Below, one piece after another: positions 16,679 through 26,097 of a stretch of 52,101 nucleotides of DNA (position 1 is its first letter; each line of letters begins with the position of its first letter). Under the pieces are notes generated by a model. It searched no databases. It saw only the letters and a program-made list of their open reading frames with translations, and was not told where the DNA came from. This DNA comes from Desulfonatronum sp. (GTDB lineage Bacteria > Desulfobacterota > Desulfovibrionia > Desulfovibrionales > Desulfonatronaceae), in NCBI GenBank assembly GCA_011049455.1, contig DSBL01000131.1, forward strand, positions 1-52,101, read 5' to 3'. The position numbers and the translations under genes are program-made.

Positions 16679-17830
16679 ATGCAGGAGCATGTATATTTTA
16701 TCGAAGGCGACGGCATCGGGCCGGAAGTGTTCGCCGCGGCCCGCCCGGTCATCGACGCGGCCGTTGCCAAGGCCTACGCCGACAGCCGTAAACTGAAATG
16801 GATTGAACTTCTGGCCGGGGAAAAAGCCCACGCCGCCACAGGCGAATATCTTCCCCAGGCCACCCTGAACACCTTGCAACAGGCCGAATTGGCCCTTAAG
16901 GGGCCCCTGGCCACGCCTGTTGGCAAAGGGTTTCGCAGTCTGAACGTGACCCTGCGTCAGACCCTGGATCTGTACGCCTGTATCCGGCCGATCCGCTATT
17001 TTCAGGGCGTCGCATCCCCGGTCAAGCGTCCGGAACTGGTAAACATGGTTGTGTTCCGGGAAAACACCGAGGATGTCTACGCCGGCATTGAATGGGCCGC
17101 GGGCAGCCCGGAGGCGGCCCGTCTGATCGCTTTTCTGCGCGACGAAATGCACGCTGTGGTCGATCCGAGCGCGGCCATCGGCATCAAACCCATGACCGCC
17201 AAAGGAAGCAAGCGCCTTGTCCGCCGGTCGATCACCTTTGCCCTGGACCAGGGTCGGTCCAGCGTGACCCTGGTGCATAAGGGCAACATCATGAAGTTCA
17301 CCGAAGGCGGATTCCGTTCCTGGGGCTATGCGGTAGCGGCCCAGGAGTTCGCCGAGCAAACCGTGACCGAGACTGAACAAGACGCTGCCCCCGGCAAGCT
17401 GGTCATCAAGGACCGGATCGCCGACGCCATGTTCCAGGAGGTTCTTTTGCGGCCGGAACAATACGACGTCATCGCCACGAGCAACCTCAACGGCGACTAT
17501 CTTTCCGACGCCCTGGCCGCCCAGGTCGGCGGCCTGGGACTGGCGCCTGGCGTGAACATGAGCGACACCCTGGCCTTTTTCGAAGCAACCCACGGCACGG
17601 CTCCGGGCATCGCCGGCAAGGATCTGGCCAACCCCGGCAGCCTGATTCTGTGCGGGGCCATGCTCTTGGATCATATCGGCTGGCACGAGGCAGCCGATAT
17701 GATCCACACGGCCATGCACAAGACCATTGCCGCCAGAAGCGTCACCCAGGATCTGGCCACGCAAATTCCAGGAGCTTGCGCCGTGGGCTGCCGTCAATTC
17801 GGAGAGCTGATCGCCCAGCACCTGGCATAA
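16679..17830 (+). CDS. icd: Isocitrate dehydrogenase, cofactor site looks NAD-type
   Basis: The 383-residue enzyme oxidatively decarboxylates isocitrate to 2-oxoglutarate. The substrate site is intact: Ser87, Asn89, Arg93 and Arg103 match E. coli Ser113, Asn115, Arg119 and Arg129, and NLNGDYLSDALAAQVGG is conserved. The residues that set NADP preference in E. coli (Lys344, Tyr345, Val351, Tyr391, Arg395) are Gly310, Ile311, Ala317, Gln357 and Thr361 here, closer to NAD-type enzymes. The N-terminus is about 25 residues shorter than in E. coli. The ATG at 16679 has a GGAG about 5 bases upstream. It is followed 59 bases later by ald on the same strand. Confidence 0.95.
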   Translation: MQEHVYFIEGDGIGPEVFAAARPVIDAAVAKAYADSRKLKWIELLAGEKAHAATGEYLPQATLNTLQQAELALKGPLATPVGKGFRSLNVTLRQTLDLYACIRPIRYFQGVASPVKRPELVNMVVFRENTEDVYAGIEWAAGSPEAARLIAFLRDEMHAVVDPSAAIGIKPMTAKGSKRLVRRSITFALDQGRSSVTLVHKGNIMKFTEGGFRSWGYAVAAQEFAEQTVTETEQDAAPGKLVIKDRIADAMFQEVLLRPEQYDVIATSNLNGDYLSDALAAQVGGLGLAPGVNMSDTLAFFEATHGTAPGIAGKDLANPGSLILCGAMLLDHIGWHEAADMIHTAMHKTIAARSVTQDLATQIPGACAVGCRQFGELIAQHLA

Positions 17831-17889
17831 CCCGAAACCTGCCGCGTGCCAGGAGGGATCCTCGCACCGGCACAGCACTGGAGGAGATC

Positions 17890-19002
17890 ATGATTGTCGG
17901 CGTACTCAAGGAAATCAAGCCGGAGGAAAGTCGCGTCTGCATGACCCCGGCCGGCGTTGAAGTTATGCGCATGAACGGCCATACCGTGCTCTTGGAACAG
18001 GGCGCCGGAGTGGGCAGCGGCTTCCCGGACGAGGCCTATGCCAAGGCCGGCGCGGAATTGATCGCCTCGCCCGAACAGATCTACGCCCGGGCCGAAATGA
18101 TCATGCACGTGAAGGAACCCCTGGAATCCGAATACGGATTGATCCGTTCCGAACAGATCATCTTCACCTATCTGCATCTGGCCGCGGAGGAAAAACTGAC
18201 CAAGGCCATGCTCGACAGCAACTGCATCGGCATTGCCTATGAAACCATTCAGAAAACGGACCGCTCCCTGCCCCTGCTCACGCCCATGAGCGAAGTGGCC
18301 GGGCGCATGGCCATCCAAGAAGGCGCGAAATTCCTGGAAATCCCCTATGGCGGCCAGGGCGTGCTCCTGGGCGGCGTACCCGGAGTGGATCCAGGCACCG
18401 TGGTCATCATCGGCGGCGGCGTGGTGGGGACCAATGCGGCGAAGATGGCCTGCGGCCTGGGCGCCAAGGTCTATGTGCTGGACATGAACCTGGACCGCCT
18501 GCGGTATCTCAGCGACGTGATGCCGGCCAACTGTTTTTTGCGCATGTCCACTCCGGCCACCATCCGGGAACTGTTGCGCCAGGCCGACCTGGTTGTCGGA
18601 GCCGTGCTCGTGGCCGGGGCCAAGGCCCCGAAACTGGTGACCACCGGGATGATCAGGGAAATGAAAAAAGGATCGGTCATGGTGGATGTAGCCATTGACC
18701 AAGGCGGCTGCTTCGAATGCTCGCGCCCCACGACCCATTCCAACCCTGTATTCCATCAAGACGACGTTGTGATCTACTGCGTGGCCAACATGCCAGGAGC
18801 CGTGGCCAAGACCTCGACCTTGGCCCTGACCAACGCCACCCTCCCCTATGCCGTGGAAATAGCCAACAAAGGCTGGCAGCGCGCGGCGCGAGAAAACAGG
18901 GAAATCAAACCCGGCTTGAACATTGTCGCTGGAAAGGTGACGTGCAAGGGCGTGGCCGATGCCTTCAACCTTGACTTTACGGAACCCGACAGAATTTTAT
19001 GA
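17890..19002 (+). CDS. ald: Alanine dehydrogenase
   Basis: The 370-residue enzyme interconverts L-alanine and pyruvate with NAD+ and ammonia. It starts [26 protein letters not shown], has [14 protein letters not shown] in the middle, the Rossmann motif [21 protein letters not shown] near 174-195, and the late [23 protein letters not shown] signature. The open frame extends upstream into icd, but GGAGGAG just before the ATG at 17890 and the family N-terminus fix the start. Pairing with icd suggests a transcript linking carbon and nitrogen metabolism; alanine dehydrogenase is a common fermentative or pyruvate-generating step in sulfate reducers. Confidence 0.98.
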   Translation: MIVGVLKEIKPEESRVCMTPAGVEVMRMNGHTVLLEQGAGVGSGFPDEAYAKAGAELIASPEQIYARAEMIMHVKEPLESEYGLIRSEQIIFTYLHLAAEEKLTKAMLDSNCIGIAYETIQKTDRSLPLLTPMSEVAGRMAIQEGAKFLEIPYGGQGVLLGGVPGVDPGTVVIIGGGVVGTNAAKMACGLGAKVYVLDMNLDRLRYLSDVMPANCFLRMSTPATIRELLRQADLVVGAVLVAGAKAPKLVTTGMIREMKKGSVMVDVAIDQGGCFECSRPTTHSNPVFHQDDVVIYCVANMPGAVAKTSTLALTNATLPYAVEIANKGWQRAARENREIKPGLNIVAGKVTCKGVADAFNLDFTEPDRIL

Positions 19003-19347
19003 CAAATTGCAAGGGCGGTTTACAAACCGGGATTTTGTCAAACACCATGCCGGCCCGACCTTTGACGGAGTCCCGGGCCCACAAACCGCCCCTGCTTGAA
19101 TCCCCGGCAAAAAAAGACTAATGATCTTTTCTTCGGCTTTTTGTATTTCTTAGATCATCATTGCATGGAGCTTGCTCAATGGAAGAAGGCGGCAGTACCC
19201 GACAGTCACAACCTCCCTCAACCATGCCCGGTGGTTTGCAGCAAACGCCGCGGTCAGAAGGCGGGCCTTGCGTGCTTTAAGCCCGCCCTGATCCAGTAGG
19301 GTATCTCCCGGCGCGTTCGTTGTTGATCATGGGCCTGGAGGTACACC
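19003..19347. other. 345-base gap between ald and mgtE with two hairpins
   Basis: After the ald stop, GGGCGGTTT (about 19013-19021) is repeated in inverse as AAACCGCCC (about 19083-19091), a 9-base pair set with a loop of roughly 60 bases, followed within 20 bases by an A-rich then T-containing stretch; it may contribute to ending the icd-ald transcript. A second hairpin, GGCGGGC at 19260-19266 with GCCCGCC at 19281-19287, lies 60 bases before mgtE in its leader and could affect its expression. I could not fit the magnesium M-box consensus. A 67-codon frame at 19096-19299 has no recognisable features and is not called. Confidence 0.35.
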
Positions 19348-20724
19348 ATGAAAGATCCCGACATTCTCGCCAAATTGCGCGATTATCTTGACGCTGGCGA
19401 TCCCAATGCCTTGCGGGATTATGCCGAGTCCGTCCACCCTGCGGACTTGGCCGATTCCCTGGAAGACTTCTCCCCGGACGACGCCTCCCGCGTTTTTGAA
19501 TCCCTGTCCCCGCAATTCTGCGCCGAGGTTCTGGGGCTTTTAGACCCGGATCTGCAGGTGCCGGTGGTGCTTCGCCTTTCGGACGTGCGACTGGCGGAAA
19601 ACATCACCAACATGTTCTCCGATGACCGGGTGGACCTGCTCCAAAGGCTGCCCGAAGAACGTCAGCAATCCGTGTTGCGGCTGCTGGCCAAGGCGGAACG
19701 CGAGGACATCATCAAGCTCGGGTCCTACGAGGAGGGCACGGCCGGGGCTATCATGACCTCGGACTACGCCGTGCTCAAGCCAGAACTCACGGCCCGGCAT
19801 GCTTTGGATAAGCTGCGCCTGGAAGCTCCGGACAAGGAAACCATCTACTACACCTATGTTGTGGATCAACAACGGCGGCTGCTGGGTTCGGTTTCATTAC
19901 GGGATCTGATTCTGGCCAACCCGGAAAAGAGGGTGGAGGCGATCATGCGCCGCGATCCGATCCGGGCCAATGTCGCCGACGATCAGGAAAACGTGGCCCG
20001 GACCATGGCCAAGTACGACGTCCTGGCCCTGCCCGTAACCAACGGCAACGACTCTTTGGTGGGCATCATTACCTTTGACGACGTGCATGACGTCATTGAG
20101 GAGGAAGCGTCCGAAGACTTTCACCGCATGGGTTCCATTGCCGAGGGCTTTGGCCCTTCGGCCTCGGAACTCAGTGGTTTCAAGATCGCGGACCTGTACT
20201 ATCTTTTTTTGAAGAGGGTCCCGTGGCTGCTGGCCCTGGTTTTCGTGAACATCTTTTCCGGCGCGGGCATCGCCTTTTTTGAGGACACCATCCAGTCCGC
20301 GGTGTCCCTGGTCATATTCCTGCCCCTGCTCATCGGCAGCGGCGGCAACGCCGGATCCCAGGCCGCCACATTGATGGTCCGCGCCCTGGCCACCGGCGAG
20401 GTCCATCTCAGGGATTGGTTCAAGCTCTTGGGCCGGGAAGTCATTATCGCCCTGGCCATTGGCCTGTGCATGGGCTTGGCCGTGTCCATGATCGGCATTT
20501 TCCGGGTTGGTCCGGACGTGACCGTGGTTGTGGCCATAAGCATGGTCACCATCGTGCTGATGGGCAGCTTGATGGGGATGTCTCTGCCCTTTCTCCTGAC
20601 CCGGTTGCAACTGGACCCAGCCACGGCCAGCGCTCCATTGATTGCATCGTTGGCCGATATTGCCGGAATCCTGATCTACTTCGGCATCGCCACGTGGTAC
20701 CTGGGATTACAGGCCGGGATGTAG
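19348..20724 (+). CDS. mgtE: Magnesium transporter MgtE
   Basis: MgtE is a Mg2+ channel whose cytosolic domains sense magnesium and gate the pore. The 458-residue protein shows the N domain of helical repeats (residues about 1-125), a CBS pair (about 130-255, with IMTSDYAVLKPELTARHAL and LPVTNGNDSLVGIITFDD), then five hydrophobic helices from about 285. The first ends near the FLPLLIGSGGNAGSQAATL signature that lines the ion path. GGAGG lies just before the ATG. The gene meets msbA tail to tail with only 4 bases between stops, leaving no room for a separate terminator. Confidence 0.97.
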   Translation: MKDPDILAKLRDYLDAGDPNALRDYAESVHPADLADSLEDFSPDDASRVFESLSPQFCAEVLGLLDPDLQVPVVLRLSDVRLAENITNMFSDDRVDLLQRLPEERQQSVLRLLAKAEREDIIKLGSYEEGTAGAIMTSDYAVLKPELTARHALDKLRLEAPDKETIYYTYVVDQQRRLLGSVSLRDLILANPEKRVEAIMRRDPIRANVADDQENVARTMAKYDVLALPVTNGNDSLVGIITFDDVHDVIEEEASEDFHRMGSIAEGFGPSASELSGFKIADLYYLFLKRVPWLLALVFVNIFSGAGIAFFEDTIQSAVSLVIFLPLLIGSGGNAGSQAATLMVRALATGEVHLRDWFKLLGREVIIALAIGLCMGLAVSMIGIFRVGPDVTVVVAISMVTIVLMGSLMGMSLPFLLTRLQLDPATASAPLIASLADIAGILIYFGIATWYLGLQAGM

Positions 20725-20728
20725 AAGG

Positions 20729-22495
20729 TCAGTTCATCTGCTGCTGATCGTAAAGTTTTCTGTAGACCCCGGAAGTCAAATACAGCCGGTCGTGGTTCCC
20801 GGCCGCGGTGATCTGACCGGCCTCGAACAGCAAAATGCTCGAGGCCAGGCGAATGGTGCTGAAACGATGGGCGATGATCAACACCGTCTTGTCTTTGATC
20901 AATCCGCCCAAGGCGTGCTGGATCATTTCCTCGCTGGTGGCGTCCAGGGATGATGTGGCTTCGTCTAAAATCAAAATCGGCGCATTGCGCAAAAACGCCC
21001 GGGCCAAAGCCAGGCGCTGCTTCTGCCCGCCGGAAAGGCGCATTCCCTTCTCTCCGACAAGGGTGTCGTAGCCTCTTGGTAAATCCGAAATGAACTCATG
21101 GGCAAAAGCCCGCTGCGCGGCGCGTTCCACCTGCTCCATCGTGGCCTCCTGGTTGCCCACCAGGATGTTGCTGCGGACCGTGTCGTTGAATAAAACCGGG
21201 TCCTGGGGCACAATGGATATGGCCCGCCTCAGCTGCTCCTTGCGCAAACGCCGCACGTCCAGGCCGTCCACCATGATCCTGCCGGCCGAAACATCATAGA
21301 ATCTCGGTATCAGATTGGCGAAGGTGGTCTTCCCGGCGCCGCTTGGTCCCACCAAGGCCACCACCTCGCCCGGTGCAATGGTCACGGTGATGTCCCGCAA
21401 TACCGGAATGCCCGGCTCATAGGCGAAAAAAACCCGTTCAAAGGCAACCTCGCCACGCACCTTTTCCAGGGGCAATGATTCCGGATCCGCTGGGTCCGGA
21501 ACGCTGTCCTCCGCGGCCAGGATATATTCCAGGCGATCCAGGGAAGCTTCTCCTTTGCGGATTTCATTATGGATTCGACCCAGCTTTTTAACCGGTTCGT
21601 AGGACATGTACAGGGCGAACAGCAAAGGCAGGATCTGCTCCAGGCTGATGCCTTTGGACGCGGCGTAAAACACCGTGGCGGCAACACCGAAGGAGGCGAT
21701 GATTTCAATGGTCGGAGAAAGGATGTGCGAATACTTGACCACCTTCATGCTCCAGGAAAAAAGCTTGCGCACCGCCTCCTCAAACTTGGTGATTTCCCTT
21801 TTTTCCAGATTAAAGGCGCGAACCTCCTTGGACGCCGTCAGGTTCTCGTTGAGAATGGAGGTTAAATCCGCGGTCTGCGCCAAAAACAAATGGGCCCTGT
21901 GCAACAGTTTTTTGCCGACGATCCGCACCGGAAGGATGCACACCGGAATCAACAGCAACATGCCCAGAACAAACCATAGCTCCTGCTGCTTCAAGGACAG
22001 ATAGGCCACCGCGCCCATGGCCCCGACAAGCGTCAGGGGTTGCTTGATCAAGTCATTGGCCACGCTGGTCACCACGCCCTGCAACTGCCCGGTATCGTTG
22101 ATCACCCTAGCCAAAAGGTCGCCGCTGTTGTTCTTCTGATAAAAATCCAAAGGCAGACTTTGCAGTTTGGAAAAAACCCGCACTCGAATCGCCTCCAGGA
22201 CCTTGCCCCCGCAGTAGTGAATCAGGTAGACATTCAAAAAGCCGCTGATGCTCCGCAGGAGAAAAACCGCCGGGATAAACGCTGTAACTGCCAGCAGCAC
22301 GGACATGGACGGAGGCTGATCACCGAAGATAATCGGAAAGACCCGGTCAGCCATGAAAGGCAGACCAAAACCGCTGGCCACGCCGAATATGATCCCTGAT
22401 GCCAAGGCTGCGGCAAACTGCATGCGCACTGTCTTGAGCAAGGCGAAATAAGGCAAAAAGCGCTTGATCAACCCGCTGTTCGCTCTTTTTTTCAT
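20729..22495 (-). CDS. msbA: Lipid A export ABC transporter MsbA
   Basis: MsbA flips lipid A core across the inner membrane. The 588-residue half-transporter has a six-helix membrane domain (to about 320) and an ATPase domain with Walker A GPSGAGKTT, Q-loop SIVPQDPVLFNDTV, signature LSGGQKQRLALARA and Walker B ILILDEATSSLD. A TTG one codon before the ATG is in frame; the ATG at 22495 with AGGA about 8 bases upstream is preferred. The gene is divergent from the heptosyltransferase gene (42 bases apart), and with waaA makes a small lipopolysaccharide cluster. A general multidrug role cannot be excluded by sequence alone. Confidence 0.92.
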   Translation of the reverse strand: MKKRANSGLIKRFLPYFALLKTVRMQFAAALASGIIFGVASGFGLPFMADRVFPIIFGDQPPSMSVLLAVTAFIPAVFLLRSISGFLNVYLIHYCGGKVLEAIRVRVFSKLQSLPLDFYQKNNSGDLLARVINDTGQLQGVVTSVANDLIKQPLTLVGAMGAVAYLSLKQQELWFVLGMLLLIPVCILPVRIVGKKLLHRAHLFLAQTADLTSILNENLTASKEVRAFNLEKREITKFEEAVRKLFSWSMKVVKYSHILSPTIEIIASFGVAATVFYAASKGISLEQILPLLFALYMSYEPVKKLGRIHNEIRKGEASLDRLEYILAAEDSVPDPADPESLPLEKVRGEVAFERVFFAYEPGIPVLRDITVTIAPGEVVALVGPSGAGKTTFANLIPRFYDVSAGRIMVDGLDVRRLRKEQLRRAISIVPQDPVLFNDTVRSNILVGNQEATMEQVERAAQRAFAHEFISDLPRGYDTLVGEKGMRLSGGQKQRLALARAFLRNAPILILDEATSSLDATSEEMIQHALGGLIKDKTVLIIAHRFSTIRLASSILLFEAGQITAAGNHDRLYLTSGVYRKLYDQQQMN

Positions 22496-22537
22496 CAATA
22501 TTTTCCTGCTTCTTCAGCTTTTCCGGTCAAGTCGCGT

Positions 22538-23491
22538 ATGCCCCAACCAACCATTTTGATCATCAAGCCCTCCTCCCTTGGTGACATTGTCCACGGCCTG
22601 CTTGTGGCCAACATGATCAGAGAGGGATGGCCCAAAGCCGCCATTCACTGGGTCAGTGGAAACGTTTTTGCCCCAATTGTCCGGGCCTGCCCCGTGGTGG
22701 ACGAGGTGCTGATCTTTCAGCGCAATGCCGGCGCCCGGGAGTTTATGCGTCTGATCCGGGAAATCCGGCAGCATCACTATGACTACGTCCTGGATTTCCA
22801 AGGACTGGTCCGCACCGGCCTCCTCACGCTATGCGCCAGGGCCGACAAAAAAATCGGCCGCCGCGACGCCCGCGAAGGCTCGCGCTATTGTTACGGTCAA
22901 CGCATCTCCCTGCCGCATACGGGCCGCAAATCTCACGCCGTGGACATTCTCGCCGAATTCCTGCCCGCACTGGGTCTGCCGCGCTACGTCGCTCCCCATC
23001 TGCCCATGCGCATTCCCCAAGGCTATACAGCACACGGTCCGTATTTCAACCCGATCCTGATCTTTCCGGCAAGCCGGCGACCGGATAAAAACTGGCCTTT
23101 TTATCCGGATCTGACCATCGCCTTATGCCGCAACATGCCGGACAACCAAATGATCTGGGCCGGCGCCGAAACCATGCCCTGCCCCCATGCCCATGGCCTG
23201 CAAAATTTCACCAACCTTACCGCCGCAACCACCCTGCCGGAACTTCTCGCCCTGCTTGCCCAGGCCCGATTGGTGGTGGGCAACGACAGCGGCCCCCTGC
23301 ATTTGGCCGCGGCCTTGGGCATCCCGACCCTGGCGCTCTTCGGTCCAACGGACCCCAGTCAATACCGGCCCTATCCTGGAGACGACCGTCAAAATCATGT
23401 TCTGCAAGCACCGAAGGGAGGGTTTGAAAACCTCTCCGCCACGGCGGTTCTGAACCAGATCCTAAAACTTCTGCCCAAAAATTGCTTTTGA
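22538..23491 (+). CDS. Glycosyltransferase family 9, LPS heptosyltransferase (WaaC-like)
   Basis: The 317-residue protein starts ILIIKPSSLGDIVHGLLVANMI, the GT9 N-terminal loop, and has the ADP-heptose-binding end VVGNDSGPLHLAAALGIPTLALFGPTDPSQYRPY. GT9 enzymes add heptose to Kdo-lipid A (WaaC) or to the first heptose (WaaF). The KPSSLGDIVH sequence favours the WaaC (heptosyltransferase I) branch, but I would not fix the step. It stands opposite msbA, and waaA lies convergently downstream, so the three serve inner-core LPS assembly. The ATG lies at 22538; no strong ribosome binding site is visible. Confidence 0.9.
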   Translation: MPQPTILIIKPSSLGDIVHGLLVANMIREGWPKAAIHWVSGNVFAPIVRACPVVDEVLIFQRNAGAREFMRLIREIRQHHYDYVLDFQGLVRTGLLTLCARADKKIGRRDAREGSRYCYGQRISLPHTGRKSHAVDILAEFLPALGLPRYVAPHLPMRIPQGYTAHGPYFNPILIFPASRRPDKNWPFYPDLTIALCRNMPDNQMIWAGAETMPCPHAHGLQNFTNLTAATTLPELLALLAQARLVVGNDSGPLHLAAALGIPTLALFGPTDPSQYRPYPGDDRQNHVLQAPKGGFENLSATAVLNQILKLLPKNCF

Positions 23492-23589
23492 CAAAACTGC
23501 TCACTTTCCACGCTGATCACAATGCCCCTGCAGCACCCATCTCGGGTCCCCATTGCTTTCAACCTGGAAAATGTCGATTACGAACCCAA

Positions 23590-23610
23590 CCCCGGGCATG
23601 ACAGCCGGGG
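23590..23610. terminator. Small GC hairpin between converging heptosyltransferase and waaA genes
   Basis: CCCCGG at 23590-23595 pairs with CCGGGG at 23605-23610 around a 9-base loop in the convergent gap. Neither side is followed by a T-run, so it is at best a weak or Rho-assisted transcript end. Confidence 0.25.
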
Positions 23611-23628
23611 AGGCTGGCACAGTGGAAG

Positions 23629-24945
23629 TCAATGCGTGTCTTTGTCCAGGACATTCTGCAATATTGCAAAGGTTCGTTCAGTCGCTCCTCTGCCCGACTC
23701 ATGCCATTTCTTTGCCCTGAGACCCTGTTCCTGCCGGACGTGAATATCGCGCAGCAACGCCGCTGTCCAAGTCGACAACTCCCCCTCGTTGCGCACCTGG
23801 ATCGCGGCCTTGTTCTCCAGCATCGATTGCACCACGGCTTGAAAATTCTGCATGTTCGGCCCAAAGAGCACGGATTTACCCAGCGCCGCAGCCTCAATGG
23901 GGTTTTGGCCTCCTTGATGCGGTCTCATGCTCTTGCCCACGAACACCACGTCAGCGACCTGGAGCAGGCTCACCAACTCTCCCGTGGTATCCGCCACCGT
24001 CACGTCCACGGCTCCAGCCGCAGCGCCGTCCGTACGGAAATGCACGGAAACGCCGGATGAAGCCAAAATCTGGCGCAACACCCTGCCACGCTCAGCGTGC
24101 CTGGGCACGAGAAGCAACTTGCATGACAAACCCAAGAGCAACAGCTTTTTTCGAACCCGAAGCAGCATCTCCTCCTCGCCGGGCCAGGTGGACGCCCCGG
24201 CCAGGACCAGAGGGGCTGCCTCGGTTTTGTCGGGAAGAAAAAAACCCAGTTCACGTCGGAGTCTTGCCAATTGATCCTCGGTGAAAATCGGTTCCGGAAC
24301 AAAATCCAGCTTCAGGTTTCCGCTGACCGACACCTTGTCCTCGGGTGCGCCAAGGTCCAAGAACCTGTCCCGATCCGCTTCGGATGCGGCGACAATCCTG
24401 GACATCATGCTGAAGACCATGCGCAGGCAACGCGGTGTTTTGCGCCAGCGCCAGTGGGAGCGCTCGGACATCCGGGCGTTGATCAGAAAAACAGGCACGT
24501 TGCGAACCTTGGCCTGATGCAGGTGTTCCGGCCAGACCTCCGCTTCCATGAGAAGACATGCGTCCGGCCTGACTCTTTTCCAGGCGGTTCGGCTGAAAAG
24601 CCAAAAGTCCAGGGGAAAATAGGCCAGAAAGACGAGGTCGTGGAAAAACTCCCGCCGGGCCAGAGCGTAAGCCGTGCTGGTGGTCGTGGTCAGGACGATT
24701 TCGATCCGGTGGTCATGTTCTCGCAGCCGACGGATCAATGGCCTGAGGGCCAAAATCTCGCCCACGCTGACCGCATGGACCCAGACCCGGCGCCCATGCG
24801 CTGTTTTAGGGGGAAGCCCGTTCCAAAAGCCTAATCGTTGAGCAAAATGTCCGGCATACCCGCCCCGGCGCAGCATTCGAGGCACGTAAAAAGGCAGTGT
24901 CAAAAGTAAGGCCGGGATGAAAAGCAGTCGATACAAAAGAATCAT
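23629..24945 (-). CDS. waaA: 3-deoxy-D-manno-octulosonic acid transferase
   Basis: WaaA (KdtA) transfers Kdo residues from CMP-Kdo to lipid A precursor. The 438-residue protein has one N-terminal membrane anchor (LLYRLLFIPALLLTLPFYV), the GT30 region VWVHAVSVGEILALRPLIRRLRE near 55-75, LLMEAEVWPEHL near 125-135, and the C-terminal donor site with GGQNPIEAAALGKSVLFGPNMQNF. It begins 10 bases after the upstream aminotransferase gene stop and is probably co-transcribed with it. How many Kdo units it adds cannot be told from sequence. Confidence 0.95.
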   Translation of the reverse strand: MILLYRLLFIPALLLTLPFYVPRMLRRGGYAGHFAQRLGFWNGLPPKTAHGRRVWVHAVSVGEILALRPLIRRLREHDHRIEIVLTTTTSTAYALARREFFHDLVFLAYFPLDFWLFSRTAWKRVRPDACLLMEAEVWPEHLHQAKVRNVPVFLINARMSERSHWRWRKTPRCLRMVFSMMSRIVAASEADRDRFLDLGAPEDKVSVSGNLKLDFVPEPIFTEDQLARLRRELGFFLPDKTEAAPLVLAGASTWPGEEEMLLRVRKKLLLLGLSCKLLLVPRHAERGRVLRQILASSGVSVHFRTDGAAAGAVDVTVADTTGELVSLLQVADVVFVGKSMRPHQGGQNPIEAAALGKSVLFGPNMQNFQAVVQSMLENKAAIQVRNEGELSTWTAALLRDIHVRQEQGLRAKKWHESGRGATERTFAILQNVLDKDTH

Positions 24946-24955
24946 GCGCCAAGCA

Positions 24956-25900
24956 TCACAACGGCGTCCCGTTTTCCAGCAAATCTTGAAGCAGAAATTG
25001 ACGCATCCGCTTGCTTATCGGGCCTGGCCGGGCGTCATGGATAGGTTTTTTATTATAACGCACCACGCTTAAAGCATCAATGGTCGTGCCCAGCAGGATA
25101 ACTTCACGTGCCAGGTACAAGTCGTCTTCCCGGACCTGGCGAAAAATCACCGGAACCTCGCCTTTGACCGCGTCCAGGGCACGCATCAGGGTCGTACCGG
25201 TCAAAGCGTTGTTCAACTCCGGCACAACCAGCCGGCCCTGGCCGTCCACCAAGCAGATATTCTCCACAATGCCCTCGGCCACAAAACCTTGATCGTCAAA
25301 ACACAGGGAATAATCCCAGCCACCCTGTTTAGCCTCGCGTTTCATAAGCACATTGGGCAGGTAGTTGACGCTCTTGATCTTGGCCAACAATCCTTTTTTG
25401 GCGGGAAGGGAGCAACGCGACGCCGTGGCTCCCTTTTGGTAAACTGATTCCGGCCTGGGATGCAGTTTATAGGCCACGATATACACACTGGACGCAGGGC
25501 ACTCCTCGGGGTCAATACCGAATCCGCCCGGCCCCCGGCCCAAAAGCACCCGCACCATGCCCTGCTCCTGGTTTGCGGCGCGGGCCACGTCCAGAACCAT
25601 CTCCTTCAATTCCTTCCAGGGACATGGCGGTTCCAAAAAAATGGACTGGGCCGAAAAAATCAAGCGATCAAAATGGGCGTCCAACTGGTAGAGTTTGCCG
25701 CTGACGAACTTCATGGTTTCGAAAACACCGTCGCCGCGATGCACCAAGTGATCGTCCAGGGGCAGGAGCATCAATGCCGGATCCGTGCCGATCACGCCCA
25801 CCCGATGGTCGTAGTAGGCGTAAATCTCTGCCGCGCCGGATCTGGGCGCCTTCAGGAGCATATTCAGATACGCATTCGCGTCTTCAGCAATAGGAAGCAA
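24956..25900 (-). CDS. Class IV PLP-dependent aminotransferase (branched-chain aminotransferase or ADC lyase-like)
   Basis: The 314-residue protein has the fold-type IV pattern: GDGVFETMKFVSGKLYQLDAH near 57-76, the PLP lysine Lys176 in IKSVNYLPNVLMKREA, and GFVAEGIVENICLV with the glutamate that holds the pyridine nitrogen, then TGTTLMRAL. The family includes branched-chain amino acid aminotransferases, D-amino acid aminotransferases and 4-amino-4-deoxychorismate lyase; the motifs here do not decide among them. The start is TTG at 25900, with GGAG seven bases upstream; the next ATG (residue 14) lacks a site. It lies upstream of waaA, without obvious functional link. Confidence 0.85.
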   Translation of the reverse strand: MLPIAEDANAYLNMLLKAPRSGAAEIYAYYDHRVGVIGTDPALMLLPLDDHLVHRGDGVFETMKFVSGKLYQLDAHFDRLIFSAQSIFLEPPCPWKELKEMVLDVARAANQEQGMVRVLLGRGPGGFGIDPEECPASSVYIVAYKLHPRPESVYQKGATASRCSLPAKKGLLAKIKSVNYLPNVLMKREAKQGGWDYSLCFDDQGFVAEGIVENICLVDGQGRLVVPELNNALTGTTLMRALDAVKGEVPVIFRQVREDDLYLAREVILLGTTIDALSVVRYNKKPIHDARPGPISKRMRQFLLQDLLENGTPL

Positions 25901-26097
25901 TGTCCTTCTCCAATCCTCTTCGAGTTTTCATTGTTTCAGGCCACCGTCCATACAACAAACAATGGCCGGCAAAAACGTCTTGCTTGGGGCGTTAAAAAAA
26001 CCTCGCTGACCAAACACAACAAAATACAAACCCGCAATGTTCTTTGGATTTGCCAAGGCTTGTGTTGTTTTACGGCAACCCAGCCTGGAAGAGCTCC

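Noticed and set aside
16075-16770. 231-codon minus-strand frame upstream of icd
   Set aside because: It overlaps the icd start on the other strand, covers the palindrome, and its Arg/Ser/Cys-rich sequence resembles no family; treated as non-coding.
19096-19299. 67-codon frame between ald and mgtE
   Set aside because: No ribosome binding site, no motif, ends in hairpin sequence; not called.
19003-19347. M-box magnesium riboswitch in the mgtE leader
   Set aside because: Only a simple GGCGGGC/GCCCGCC hairpin is visible; the multi-helix M-box core could not be matched.
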